Shown: in pieces, positions 45,301 through 57,128 of the stretch
How positions within the stretch are numbered: position 1 is the stretch's first letter
Layout: every line of letters begins with the position of its first letter
Assembly (NCBI GenBank): GCA_003194525.1
Contig: NBIV01000047.1
Location: forward strand, 1 to 64,000
Length of the DNA stretch: 64,000 nucleotides
Direction: 5' to 3'
DNA from: Gracilariopsis chorda
Lineage: Eukaryota > Rhodophyta > Florideophyceae > Gracilariales > Gracilariaceae
The notes under the pieces: generated by a model
The model's database searches: none
Told to the model about the DNA's origin: nothing
The model's input: only the letters and a program-made list of their open reading frames with translations
Program-made: the position numbers and the translations under genes

Positions 45301-47751
45301 ACGTCCATCATGAAGTCGTTTGCGTACTGATTGTACACCCTTGCAATCAAATGACGTCGGGCAAACGGTCGAGGGCGGTTACTCTGTGCCGTAAATGTGC
45401 TGCCATTGATAGTATCCATACCAAGGCGCTGGGTGTCGTCTCTCCAGATGTTCATGGTGATTGTAATAAAAAAAGAAGGCGGTCCTCTCGGTGTTACGAT
45501 CGCCTGTACATCCATGCTCTTGTTCTTCAAGTACGCTGCTGAGTTGACCGAGTCATCGGGCAGAAATATGCGTCCCATTTGTGCGAGCTGTGATGGTGAC
45601 ACATGAGCTGTTTGCTGTGGTGCTTGCCGAATTTTTTGCTCTTGTACAATACGTGCCTGTTGTTCTCTCTCCAGGAAACGTAGTGGCATGACCTCAATTT
45701 TTGTGTGAGTGCGATGCATCTGCATCTGCGTCAACGGTCCACTGTTAAGCAGGATATTGTCTGAGTATAGACGTCGCTTTGCGTTCTGAGCCCACGTGAG
45801 CTTTGGGAGCTTCCACTCGTTGACTTTGAGACCTGAGCTTTGCTGTGTGGAGTTCCTTGCATCCAGAAACAGGCCAATGTCAAACGGTTCGTGCTGATCT
45901 CCGTACTGGTAGAGAAGAGAGAAACTGCCCTTCTCCGCAAGTTTGGATCCCTGTTTTAGATAGCGGTACCGAACTTGCGCATTGTTTTGGGCATTCGCAG
46001 CCTCCCCTGACCCAGCAGCAGCAGCATTCATCACTGCAACGTGCTCTTCAGTTACGGTTCCTTCTACCAAGCGCGTTACCTGAGACTCTACTCGGTACCG
46101 GGCAGTCGGATCAACCACGAGCGTTCTCATCATGGTTGGCCCCGCACTTGTAACATCTTCGGGGAGAGCGCCAGCACCTGCATGAGGAGTACTGACTGTA
46201 GCACTTCGGGTTTTTTGGTATTCACGTAACACTAATCCTGGTTCTGCTGCTTGCACGCTGATATCCACGGCAGTCTCCGCATTGTTTTGTTGTTGTTGCT
46301 GTTGCGAGCTAAGCAAGGGTCGATATCCTTCGCGCACCACGTCTGGCTTCGGCTGGATCACATCATAAAACTTGAGTACGATGTGTCGTATGTTGATGTC
46401 TTGAATGAACGCACGCAAACTGGTATGAGCATAGCGAGAGGGATCCAAGGAAGGCGGACCGGTACCCCACAGGAAGCTGTAGCGCGTGTTGTTCTGGTTC
46501 TGCGTGTGCAGAGCGAGAGCTGCGTTTTCTTCAAGTCTGAGAAAGGAGGGACCGCCTCCTATCACATACGAAATGTCCATGAACGCTTGCGTCGTCGCAA
46601 AGAGCGTCTTCAAGTTGAGGAAATGGCTATGAAAGCCTCTCAGGCTATAAAGACTGCGAACCAAATCTTTGTTCTGTATTCTGCGGAACGTGACGCCCCA
46701 TCCTGACATTCGTTACATTCCACAGCACACTCCTGTGGTCTTTTTGTCAAACAAAACACAACTGCAATACTTGCCACTATGTATTTCGATGTCCAGTCCA
46801 CGTATGAGCAGGAGGAGAGCGTGTGTGAGTGTTCCCCGCATCCTCCACATCGCCTTTGACCTGCAATGAAAATCGTCTCAAACTCCGGCACGCTTGTACG
46901 GACAGCCAAATCATTCTTCGCCTGAGCCGCCACGGAATCCCACTCATAGTACACGCGATAGAGTCCTCGATCAGGACGCCCAGCACAGTGCATGACCGTC
47001 GTATCAAGCTGTTGCTGTGGCTGGTGCTGCGGCGGGTGTGAGCCAGCCGGGGTGGTCTCATCCTCTTCCACCTCCATCGGAATGGGCACCTGTTGTTCTC
47101 CCTGTTCAGGTTGCGGCAGCGCAGGCTGCGGCGGTGGGTGTGAGGGTGCCGGGTTGATCTCATCCTCTTCCACTTCCATCGGGACAGGCATCTCTTCTTC
47201 CTTTTGTTTAGCTTTTGCAAGAGCAGGTTGCTGTGGCGGCAGTGGCTGTGAAGGAGCAGGGATGTTCTCATCCTCTTCCACTTCCATCGCAACGGGCATC
47301 TGTTCTGCACGCATCGATGGGAGAGTTGGAGGCATTGGAGGTGGTTGAATGTGACTTGGAAGGCCTCTCAAAACTCCAGAAATCCAGAAATTGGGCACGA
47401 CGTTGGTAGACCGGTGGCAACGGACCCACTGGCTCCAGCGGCGCTTTTGCTATCTGCAGCTGAAACCGAAGTAGATGCAGCAGTAATTTCGTTTTCTTGT
47501 ACCGCTGTAACACTAGATCCTTGAACGTGCGCTCCGTTCTCATGTAGTCCTAACTCATCTGGAGCTGGAGGAGCTGATACTCGTCGTGGTATTCCAGCTC
47601 CTGCCCGTGCTCCACCACTGCCGATGCGAAGACCACCAGAGTTATGCCTTGCACCGCCTGCGTTCAACCTGGCACCTCCAGAATTATCTCTGGCACCTCC
47701 CGAGTTAGGTTGGACGCCACCACAGTTCAGAGGTTGCCCTCCTCTTCTCAT
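42332..47751 (-). pseudogene. Helitron Rep/helicase polyprotein gene (left copy)
   Basis: From the N-terminus: Gly/Ala/Arg/Asn repeats of the form GGARxNS (47368-47751); acidic repeats VPMEVEEDE with Pro/Gln-rich spacers; a Cys/His cluster around CGGCGEHSHTLSSC; and the Helitron N-terminal Rep domain (45018-46709) with PSFFITITMN and the HUH motif NVPHPHML, both histidines intact. The distal Rep (44452-45114) has IVPYNP-type and MKYAFKQP segments and AYMRARVV near the expected tyrosine site. The PIF1-like helicase (42332-43734) has a changed Walker A GSAGTEKIY, LLVLDEGSM (Walker B) and CLAFAATVH. Frameshifts lie near 47380, 46720, 45110 and 43250; a TAA at 42563-42565 replaces a Lys codon in the helicase motif HKVQGKTLDG. 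Helitrons move by rolling-circle replication; this copy cannot make the full protein. Confidence 0.9.
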
Positions 47752-48427
47752 TTCAATTCACCAAAAAAATAAAAAAACTATTATATCTTTTTAAACCATT
47801 ACAAAATTTGCCAGAGTTCCAGAATAATTCCCAATAAAACAAAAAGTTGAAAGTGAAACAATGGTGGCAGTTTTTTGCTTTGCACTGACCAGAACTATTC
47901 GCATGAGCAATTAAAAAATTGCTGAAAGGCTTATATTTACCGGATGCAGTGGTGCGCAGCACAGGGGCTCTCGACACACTTCTGTTGGATTAGGACGGGC
48001 GGAGTGTGCCCAGCCGGTTTTCAGGACATTTGGTGTGTAATCCGCGTCCAGTTGTAAGGATTGGTCTGCTTTTACTCACACACCGAATTGTGCTTTCCGG
48101 CCCCAAGAGGTAAGACATGGCAGCCGCCCCGGACTCTGCACAGGAAGCTGGTATTAGGTCCAGAAAACCCTCAGACTTCTTGATCGCCGTCAAACGACCA
48201 ATATACCACAGAAGAGCACCTGAACTTTCCCAGATTCGTGGTACTTATTGGGTTACTCTTGTGGCGACCTGTACACGAGCTCAGGCTTGCCTAGGTCCCA
48301 GGCTGGCAAACAGTCTCCAAAGTAGCAAAAGGTTACGACACTGCACTATTGGCCAAACCTGAAATGGGCGGCGAAAATAGTGGTTAGGGTCAGCAAGCGA
48401 GATGCATTTGACACTGTGCCAATGCAG

Positions 48428-48433
48428 TATATA
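48428..48433 (-). promoter_or_regulatory. TATA-like box upstream of left Helitron gene
   Basis: TATATA within AGCATATATACTGCATT (minus strand), kept at the matching place in the other arm (50736-50741). It lies about 680 bp upstream of the gene's ATG in both arms. Confidence 0.35.
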
Positions 48434-48584
48434 TGCTCTGTGCAATGTGCTGCACTGGCGCAGTGCAACAAAGCACCCACGTGTCGTGCGAGCCAGCTAC
48501 TGGTGAGTGGCTGGCACTGCAGTCATTTACTGTAGTGCCAACCACTCAGCAGCAGTAGCAGTCAACCAACAGCAGCAGCCAATA

Positions 48585-50610
48585 AGCTTTGAGCTTTGCT
48601 GCTGCTGCTGATGCTGCTGCTGTTGCTGCTGGTGAAGCTGCTGCTGCTGCTGGTGAAGCTGCTGCTGCTGCTGGTGGTTAATGTTTTGAATGGCAGGGAG
48701 GCGTTCCGCCAAAAGAGGTTTATGCATGCGCTGAAGAGGGCGTGCGGGCATGTTTATTGGCGCAACGCCTCCGTTCAATCAAGATGGCGCTCATACGCTC
48801 GTAAATCTATAGAATGGAGAGACAAGTAGAAACGGCCATCGGCCGTGGACTGCGCTATGCGCCGCACCGTTTTGTTAGCTTTGTTGATTTAATAGCATTT
48901 GGAAGCTCGCCAAGCACTTTGCTCGCTTGCGCTCGCAATAGCACTCGTTGAACCGCGAGGGGCCGTGCCACCTGGGGTATCTGGAGCCATAAGGATTTGC
49001 GTATAGGTCCCTAAATTGACTGCAGTGCCAGCCAATGAAGCAAAAGCGTGACACGTTGCATTCGGTAACTGGCTGGTAATGCAGTCATTATGAGAGTGCC
49101 AGCCAGTAAGCAGCCAGATTTGCTTCTGTTGCTGCTGCTGAATGTTTCTAATGGTAGGGAGGCGTTGCGCCAAATGGGAGTTTTTCATGCGCAAACCGGG
49201 GCCTGCAATCCGAGTTTGTGGCGCAATTCTTCACGTCAGTCAAAACACTTCCCCCTCATACATAAGCAAATCATTAAGAGTGGAGTGTTGAGACAATTAG
49301 AAGTGGCCTTCGGCAGTGGGCGGCGCTGCGGGCCGCTGAATAGGGGTGACTTTGGGAAATCTGCAGTCCGCTTTTGCTCGCTAACGTTCGCAAACGACCT
49401 GCAGACCCATAAGACCTGCAGCGCAGAGAGTGAATATAGAATAGAGCAGCAATTGAGTGCTCGCACGATTGTGGTTGGCGGGCACTGTAGTTATGCATGG
49501 ACAATACAGTGGATCGTAATTGGCCGGCACTGCCAAAATGACTGCGGTGCCAACCACTGTGCAGTGGGATGGGTAACAATGTTTTAGTGCCAGCCACTGA
49601 GCAGCAGCGGCAGCCAACAAACAGCAGCAGTGCCAGTCAACAAACAGCAGCAGCCAATAAGCTTTGAGCTTTGCTGCTGCTGCTGATGCTGGTGGTGGTG
49701 GTGGTGGTGGTGGTGAAGTTTTTGAGTGGCAGGGAGGCGTTGCGCCAAAAGAGGTTTATGCATGTACTGAAGAGGGCGTGCGGGTATGTTTATTGTCGCA
49801 TATATTCGTTCAATCAAGATTTACGCCCTCATACGCTTGAAAATCTATAGAATGGAGAGACAAGTAAAAGCTGCCTTCCGCTGCGGGCGGCGCTGCGCGC
49901 TGCTGAATAGGGTTGAATTTGGGCGATCTGCACGTCGCTTTTGCTCGCTAACGCTCGAAGATGACCTGCAGACCCATGAGGTTAGTGGTGCCAAGAGTGA
50001 ATATATAGTAGAGTAGCAATTGAGTGCCCTCAAGATTGTGATTCGCAGGCACTGCAGTTGTGCATGGAGAGTACAGTATATTCTAATTGGCCAGCAGTTC
50101 CAAACTGACTGCAGTGCCAACCTTTGTGCATTTGGATGGGTAGCAATGTTGTAGTGCCAGCCACCGAGCAGCAGCGGCAGTCAACAAACAGCAGCAGTCA
50201 ACAACCTTTGAGCTTTGCTGCTATTGCTGCTGCTGGGGGTTGTGAACTTTTTGAATGGCAGGGAGGCTTTGCGCCAAAAGAGGTTTTTGCAGGCGCTTAA
50301 GGGGCCGTGCAAGGGGATTTTCTGGCGCAACGCCTCTCGTCATTCAAAAACACCCCCCTCATACATGAGCAAATCAGTATAGTACGGGGGGTGTTGAGAC
50401 ACCTCATGTCTCCATTCTGTAGATTTACAAGCGTATGAGTGCCTACATCTTGATTGAACGGAGGCATTGCGCCAACAAACATGCCCGCACGCCCTCTTCA
50501 GCGCATGAATAAACTTCTTTTGGCGCAACGCCAACACCAGCAGCAGCAGCAGCAGCTTCACCACCAGCAGCAATAGCAGCAAAGCTCAAAGCTTATTGGC
50601 TGCTGCTGCA
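48585..50610. repeat. CTG-rich module array with stem elements at the palindrome centre
   Basis: Four same-direction modules start near 48.59, 49.11, 49.66 and 50.20 kb and one inverted module lies at 50.46-50.61 kb. Each has a CTG/CAG run beside AGCTTTGAGCTTTGCTGCTG, then a stem element with arms AGGCGTTGCGCCAA and TTGGCGCAACGCCT separated by about 42-46 nt. Stem elements are at 48699-48770, 49160-49230 (right arm decayed), 49735-49806 (right arm decayed), 50264-50335 and 50462-50533. Between them lie shared blocks such as GTGCCAGCCACTGAGCAGC and a GC-rich block near 48840, 49300 and 49870 that resembles the Helitron 3' hairpin region. Confidence 0.8.
50349..50395. repeat. Palindrome with AACACCCCCC/GGGGGGTGTT arms
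   Basis: Perfect 10-bp arms (50349-50358 and 50386-50395) flank 27 nt. Diverged copies of the same 50-60-bp block are at about 49228-49300 and, inverted, at 57137-57190. They mark the junction between a module end and the next module. Confidence 0.75.
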
Positions 50611-53600
50611 TGTTGACTGCCACTGCTGCTCAGTGGTTAGCACTACAGTAAATGACTGCAGTGGCAGCCACTCAGCAGTAGCTGGCTTGCACGGCACGTG
50701 GCTGCTTTGTTGCGTGCAGCATAATGCACAGAGCATATATACTGCATTAGAACAGTGTCAAATGCATCTCGCTTGCTGACCCTAACCACTATTTTCGCCT
50801 CCCATTTCAGGGTTGGCCAATCGTGCAGTGTCGTAACCTTTTGCTACTTTGGGGACTGTTTGCCAGCCTGGGACCTAGGCAAGGCTTAGCTCGTGTACAG
50901 GTCGCCACAAGAGTAACCCACTAAGTACCACGAATCTGGGAAAGTTCAGGAGCTCGTCTGTGGTATATTGGTCGTTTGACGGCGATCAAGAAGTCTGAGG
51001 GTTTTCTGGACCTAATACCAGCTTGCTGTGCAGGGTCCGGGGCGGCTGCCATGTCGTACCTCTTGGGGCCGGAAAGCACAATTCGGTGTGTGAGTAAAAG
51101 CAGACCAATCCTTACAACCGGACGCGGGTTGAACATCAAACGGCTTGAAAACTGGCTGGGCACACTCCGGCCGTCATAATCCAACAGGAGTGTGTCGACA
51201 GTCCTTGTGCTGCGCACGATTGCATCGGGTAAATATAAGCCTTGCAGAAATTTATTTTAATTGCTGCATGCTACTAGGCCAGGTAGATGCAAAGCAACAA
51301 ACTGCAACCATTTTTTCACAGTCAACTTTTTGTTATATTGGAAATTATTTTGGAACTCTGGCAAATTTTTTACTGCTTTAAAAACATAGAATTGTTTTTA
51401 TTTTTGGTAAATTGAAGTGACGCGAAGAGGTCCACGTCCAAACTCTGGTGTGGCCAGACTGAACTCTGGAGGTGCTGGGAGGAATTCTGGTGGTGTAAGA
51501 GCCAATACCGGGGGTGCTTCAGCCAATACCGAAGGTGCAAGAGAGAATTCTGGAGGTGCCAGAGCCAATTACGGAGGCGCCAGACAGAATGCTGGAGGTG
51601 CTCCAACAAACGCTGGAGGCGCCAGAGCCAATTCTGGAGGGGCCAGAGCCAATTCCGGTGGTGCCAGAGCCAATTTGGGAGCGGCCAGAGTGAAGTCGGG
51701 TGGCGCAAGGCCAGGAGCTTGACGACCTCGACAATTATCAGTTCCTCCCGCACCAGATGAAATGCCTGTAAATGAGAGCGGAGCGCACGTGCAAGGACCC
51801 ATTGTTCCATCCGTGGAAGAGGACGAAAGTACTCCTGCATCTACTTCGGTTGTAGCTGCAGAGAGCACAAACGCCGCCGGAACCATTGGGTCCGTTGCCA
51901 TAGGTCTACCAACATCGTGCGCATTTCTTAGACGTCTAGAGTTTGAGAGAGGCCTTCCAAGTCACCTTCCACCGCCTCCGATCCCTCTCTCTCTCCCACT
52001 GATGCCTGCAGAACAGATGCCCGTTGCGATGGAGGTGGAAGAGGATGAGATCATCCCTGCTCATTCACAGCCACCGCTGTCACCACCGCCCCCACAGCAG
52101 CCTGCTCTGCCACAAGCTGAACAAAAAGAAGAACAGATGCCAGTCCCGATGGAAGTGGAAGAGGATGAGATCACCCCGGCTCCCTAACACCCGCCACCAC
52201 AGCCTGCGATGCCAGAAGCTGAACAGGAAGAACAAAGGTGCCCATTCCGATGGAGGTGGAAGAGGGTGAGATTACACCGGCTCTGTCACACCAGCCACAG
52301 CATCAGCCACAGCAAGAGCTTGGTACGACGATCATGCAGTGTGCTGGGCGTCCGGATCGAGGACTGTATCGCGTGTAATATGCGTGGGATAAAGCTTGGA
52401 ATGATCTATCCATCCGTACAAGCGTTTCAGAGTTTGTGACGCTTTCCATTTCGTGTCCAAGGCGATGCAGAAGATGCGGCGAACACGCACACACGCTCTC
52501 TTCCTGCCCGTACCCGGACTTCACATTGAGAATTCATAGCTGCAAGTACTGTGGATGCGTTTTGCTTGGCAAAGAGACCAATGGAGTGTGCTGTGAAATG
52601 AAAAGAATGTCAGGGTGGGGCGTCACGTTCCGCAGAAGGCATAGCAGCGAGTTGGGTCGCAGTCTTTATAGCCTGAAACCCTTTCAAAGCCATTTCCTCA
52701 ACTTTAATACGCTCTTGGCGACGATGAAAGCGTTCATGGACATGTCGTATGAGACGGGAGGCGGTCACACCTTTCTAAGACTTGAGGGCAGCGCAGCTCG
52801 TGCTCTGCCCACGCAGAACCAGAACAACACGCGCTACAGCTTTCTTTGGGGTACCGGTCCACCTTCCATTAGATCCATCTCACTATGCTCGTGCCAAGAT
52901 GCGTGCGTTCATTCAAGGCATCAACGTACGAGATATCGTACCCAAGTTGTATGATGTGATCCAGCCGAAGCAAGACGTGGTGCGCGAACGTTACCGATCC
53001 TTGCTTAGCACGCAACAGCAACAACAACAACAAAATGCGGAGACTGCCGTAGATATCAGCGTGCAAGCAGCATAACATTGAGTAGTCGTACGTGGATACG
53101 AAGGAACCAGAAGTGCTACAGTCAGTACTTCTCATGCAGGTGCTGGCGCTCTCCCTGAAGATGTTCCAGGTGGGGGGCGAACCGTGATGAGAACGCTCGT
53201 GGTTGATCCGACTGGTCTGTACCGAGTGGAGTCTCAGGCACTGCGCTGGGGAGAAGGAACCGTAACCAAAATGCACGCTGCAGTGACGAGTGCTGCTGCT
53301 GCTGTATCAAGGGTGGCTGTGAATGTACCAAACAATGCGCAAGTGCGGTACCGACTTCTAGAACCAGAATCCATACTTGCAGAGAAAGGTACTTTCCCTC
53401 TTCTCTACCAGTACGGGGATCAGCACGAAACGTTTGACATCGGCCTGTTTCTGGATGCAAGGAACTCCACACAGCAAAGCTCAGGTCTCAGCGTGAACGA
53501 TTGGAAGCTCCAAAAGCTCATCTGGGCTCAGAACGCAAAGCGACGTCTGTACTAGGACAAAATCGTTCTCAACAGTGGACCGTTGATGCAGATGCTCCAC

Positions 53601-56600
53601 ACTCACACAAAAATTGAGGACATGTCACGACGTTTCCTGGAGAGATAACAACAGGCACGTATTTTACAAGAGCAAGAGATTCAGCAAGCACCACAGCAAA
53701 CAGCTCATGTGTCACCATAACAGCTCGCACAAATGGGACGCATATTTCTGCCCGATGACTCGGTCAACTCAGCAGCGTACTGGAAGAACAAGCGCATGGA
53801 TGTACAGGCGATCGTGGCGCAGAGAGGAACGCCTTCTCTTTTCATTACAATCACCATGAAAATCTGGAGAGGGGACATCCAGCACCTTGGTATGGATACC
53901 AGTAGTCGGAGCGCATTTACGGCACAGATTAAACGCCCTCGACCGTTTACCCGACCTGATCTGAATACAAGGGTGTACAACTAGTACACAAAGGATTTCA
54001 TGAAAGATTTGGAGAAGAACTCGGAGCACATCTTTGAAATGAAGTGCCTGGGGCTTGCTTCAAAGTTCGAGTTTCAAGAGCGCAATGTGCCTCATCACAA
54101 CATGCTCGTGTGGCTCGAAAGAGGCGTGATTGAAGACGTTCATGAGATCGACGATCTGATTCGTGCAGAACTTCCCGTTCCAGGCGAAGAGGATGCGTTG
54201 CGTGCCCTCATTCGTTCCATGCACAGGCACCGCCACTCCCCCTATTGCCGGAATCGCGCTGAGCGGTGCAAGTTTGAATACCACAGCAACATGATTATGC
54301 CGGAGATGTACACCGAAAAAGGCACAAATAGCGTGATCTACCGCACAAGAACGCAACAAAACCTCAGGATTGTGCCGTACAACCCAACTGTAACCAAGAG
54401 GTACCGCTCTCATACCAACGTAGAACACACTCAAGGAGGGGGCACAATGGATTATCGGACAAAGTACGCGTTTAAGCAGCCCAAAGCTCAGGAGATGGTG
54501 CTCAATGTGAGTGGTGCTAATGAGACAAGTACACAGAACGAGCAGCAACAAGAGCCAAAAGTGCAGAACGACATTCGTGCATTCATGCGAGCGCGTGTGG
54601 TGGGTGCAGTCAACGCAGCTTGGATAATTTTTGAGTTTCCACAGGTTCACATCGTACCACAAGTAGAGCGACTGGCCATTCACCTCGAAGGAGAGCGAAC
54701 GTTTCTGCTCAGAGGTCCAAGTCAAATCCATTCTGCATCGACACCGTCTACGTTGGAGAGATACTTTGCAAGGCCCGAAGCATACGCGAACCTCGACTAC
54801 CTTTCTTACTTTGAATAAGTTCGATTGTATCGCACGCTTCCAGCCCGCGTGCTACACCAATACGACGGAGACAGCACTCAGGTGCTCAAAGACGACTGCG
54901 ATCCGCCCATGTACGTGGTACAGCGCACGGGAGACGAGCAGTGCGTCGCAAGGATCAGAGGTGTTTCACCGTCCAACATTGAGCTCTTTGCTCTGCGCTT
55001 GCTGCTCATGAATCACGGCTCGAGCTCTTATGAAGACGCAAGGACTTGTAACGGACAGCAGTATGGAACGTATCGTGAAACTCCGATTGTAAGCGGACTG
55101 CTCGCGGACGGATCTGAGTTTGATATTGCATTTCAAGAAGCAGTGCAGATCTACGGCACGCCCTCCAAGCTTGAAGTCTGGTTGTCACGCTATACCAACA
55201 AGGTGCAGACCAAGAAGAAATGGCCGTTGAAAACTGGAAGGCAATATGTAGCGACATTCATACAGGAGATGAGCAGCAACGAAGGCAAGAAGTGTATCGA
55301 AGTGTGGTGGAGATCTCAGACCCGTAAGATGGGCGACTGCTTCGTGATCACAGCTTCTTATCCCAACACCTACAGTAGGACCATGCAGCATTGAATGAGG
55401 CGAATTGAGCTAGAACATCTCGAAACGCGCGAGTGGTGCGAAATTCGGCAACTTTGCAGTCAAGGTACGCCACCTTAAAACAGCGCCAAAGACACGTCAT
55501 TGACACAGTCATTGCTGCATTGCAGCAACTGCAAGCGCTGCAGGAGCGACCAAGCTCTCCTGGAAACGTTTTCGTTGTGCAAGGATCCGCAGGAACTGAA
55601 AAGACATACCTGCTCAACCTCCTTCGTGATATCGCTGAGTCGGAAGGAATGCTCGCCTAAATGATTGCTAGAACAGGCATTGCAGCTTCGTTGTACAAAA
55701 GTGGCCGCACTTTACATAGCTGGCTCGGGCTGGGTGTAGCTGATAGAGACAGCACAAGCAGCACTACAGCTACTTTGTCAAAGTACGGTCCCCGATCTCA
55801 ACGTGCCGATCTGCTACGCGAAATACAACTGCTCGTATTGGATGAGGCGTCAATGCTCTAACGAAAGCTCTTCGAACTCATGGATGCGTTGCTCAAAGAT
55901 CTTCGCTGCGGTGGAATGGAAAACCCGCATCTGTTTGTGGGCTTGACCATAGTGCTATCCGGCAACTACTCCCAGCTGCTTCTCGTGGTGCTGCAGGTGT
56001 ATATGGAGGCCGAGCCAAGTGGAAATGTGAGACGAGTGTACACAAACATTTTCAACGAATTGCCGTGGAAGAGTGATCTGTGGACATTGTGCTCGGTTCA
56101 AGTGCTGTACCTCACCGAAAAAGTACGCCAAGCCAATGATCCGGCATATGCGTCGCTGTTACGTTCCATTGCACGCAACACAATATCCAACAGCGCTCCA
56201 CTACGACTCAGATCTACCGGTGGCATGCAAACCGCCTACCAATTCCTGTGGAAGTGGATCAAAACACGACGCAAGGAGGATGTGTATCTCAGCAAAATTC
56301 TCATTGCCTCCACAAACCAGTTGGTCGACGAACATAATGCGGCAGCGCTAGATCTTCTTCCTGGTGAGCGCTTCACTTTTCCGTCAACGACAACCGACAA
56401 CAGTGCAACCTGATCGTGGACAGAATTCAGAGCCCGACGTAACCAATACTTTTGTTCCCGAGTTTGCATATCAGTGTGCGCCTACTGGAGTACAGCCTCA
56501 TAACTTGGACTTGAAGATCGGTGCGCCAGTTATGGTCATTCGGAACGTGCTATATCCCGCTGTGGTCAACGGAAAGCTGTTCGTAGTCGTGCATGTCGAT

Positions 56601-57128
56601 CAATTTACGATACAGGTGGCTCTATTTGACGAAAATGGACTGGTTCTGGAACGGCAGCTCCAGCACCGTATCGATTTCGAGTTTTCTTTCGCAGATATTT
56701 GCATGATTCGAAGGCAGTTCCCCATTCGTCTCGGGTTTGCAGCTACCGTTCACAAAGTACAGGGAAAGACCTTGGATGGATTAGTTCTGGATGTTTATTC
56801 CAACTTCTTCTGCGCCGGTCAGTTGTATGTCACATTGTCGCGCATTCGAAGAAACGACCATGTGCTGCTCCTGCATGACCCGCAGCTTAAGTCCACATAT
56901 GGGCACACAATTCATCCCGTGCCTGTGGCCATTTCCAACCCAGTGCTGCCTGTAGCCATTCAGTTCTGCATCCCTCCACAACCGTAATTATATTTCTTGC
57001 GTTTTTCATTCATTGAATTAAACTACTTGCTTTTCTGCTTTTGCTTTCTTCACCCTTTTTTCTTCTCACCTCTGTTTATCACTCCTACACCGCGGCGCGC
57101 AGAGCCGCCAGCTGCAGAAGGCCACTTC
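50392..57128 (+). mobile_element. Helitron copy, right arm of the giant palindrome
   Basis: Inverted partner of 42182-48835. Its 5' region (50392-51416) keeps the stem element, the CAG run, the TATA-like box at 50736-50741 and the block 50820-51220. Its 3' side passes into GC-rich sequence at 57090-57128 corresponding to the left copy's terminal region, but the perfect terminal hairpin seen on the left is not kept. Confidence 0.85.
51417..56987 (+). pseudogene. Helitron Rep/helicase polyprotein gene (right copy)
   Basis: Same domain order as the left copy, with different damage. The start codon is GTG where the left copy has ATG. The GGARxNS repeat tract is longer (51417-51722). A TAA at 52185-52187 replaces a serine codon in the acidic repeats. 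In the HUH motif the second His is Asn (NVPHHNML, about 54087-54107), and the tyrosine-site segment reads RAFMRARVV. The Rep distal part is otherwise well kept (54000-54818, IVPYNPTV, TKYAFKQPKAQE). The helicase has GSAGTEKTY (Glu at 55598-55600), two TAA stops (after GMLA and after EASML), GFAATVHKVQGKTLDG and the C-terminal FCAGQLYVTLSRI. Frame changes occur near 52.95, 53.1, 54.8 and 56.4 kb. No active Rep could be made. Confidence 0.9.

Larger units (their letters stand above)
42182..48835 (-). mobile_element. Helitron copy, left arm of the giant palindrome
   Basis: The unit comprises the 3' terminal hairpin, the Rep-helicase gene (42332-47751) and an 1.1-kb upstream region with a TATA-like box, CTG repeats and a stem element. 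Its entire length matches the right arm (50392-57128) in inverted orientation, including the non-coding upstream and downstream parts. Confidence 0.85.
42182..57128. repeat. Giant imperfect palindrome formed by two Helitrons
   Basis: The left arm (42182-48835) and right arm (50392-57128) are inverted copies of about 6.7 kb, separated by 1.55 kb. Examples of paired segments are the block around 48061-48360 with 50820-51120, and the helicase C-termini at 42332-42700 and 56620-56987. Outside the arms the match ends, although spacer modules reappear inverted at 57.1-58.1 kb. Confidence 0.9.

Noticed and set aside
48585-50610. CRISPR-like array because of regularly spaced palindromic repeats
   Set aside because: Spacing is around 0.5 kb, the intervening sequence is itself repeated, and the setting is eukaryotic.
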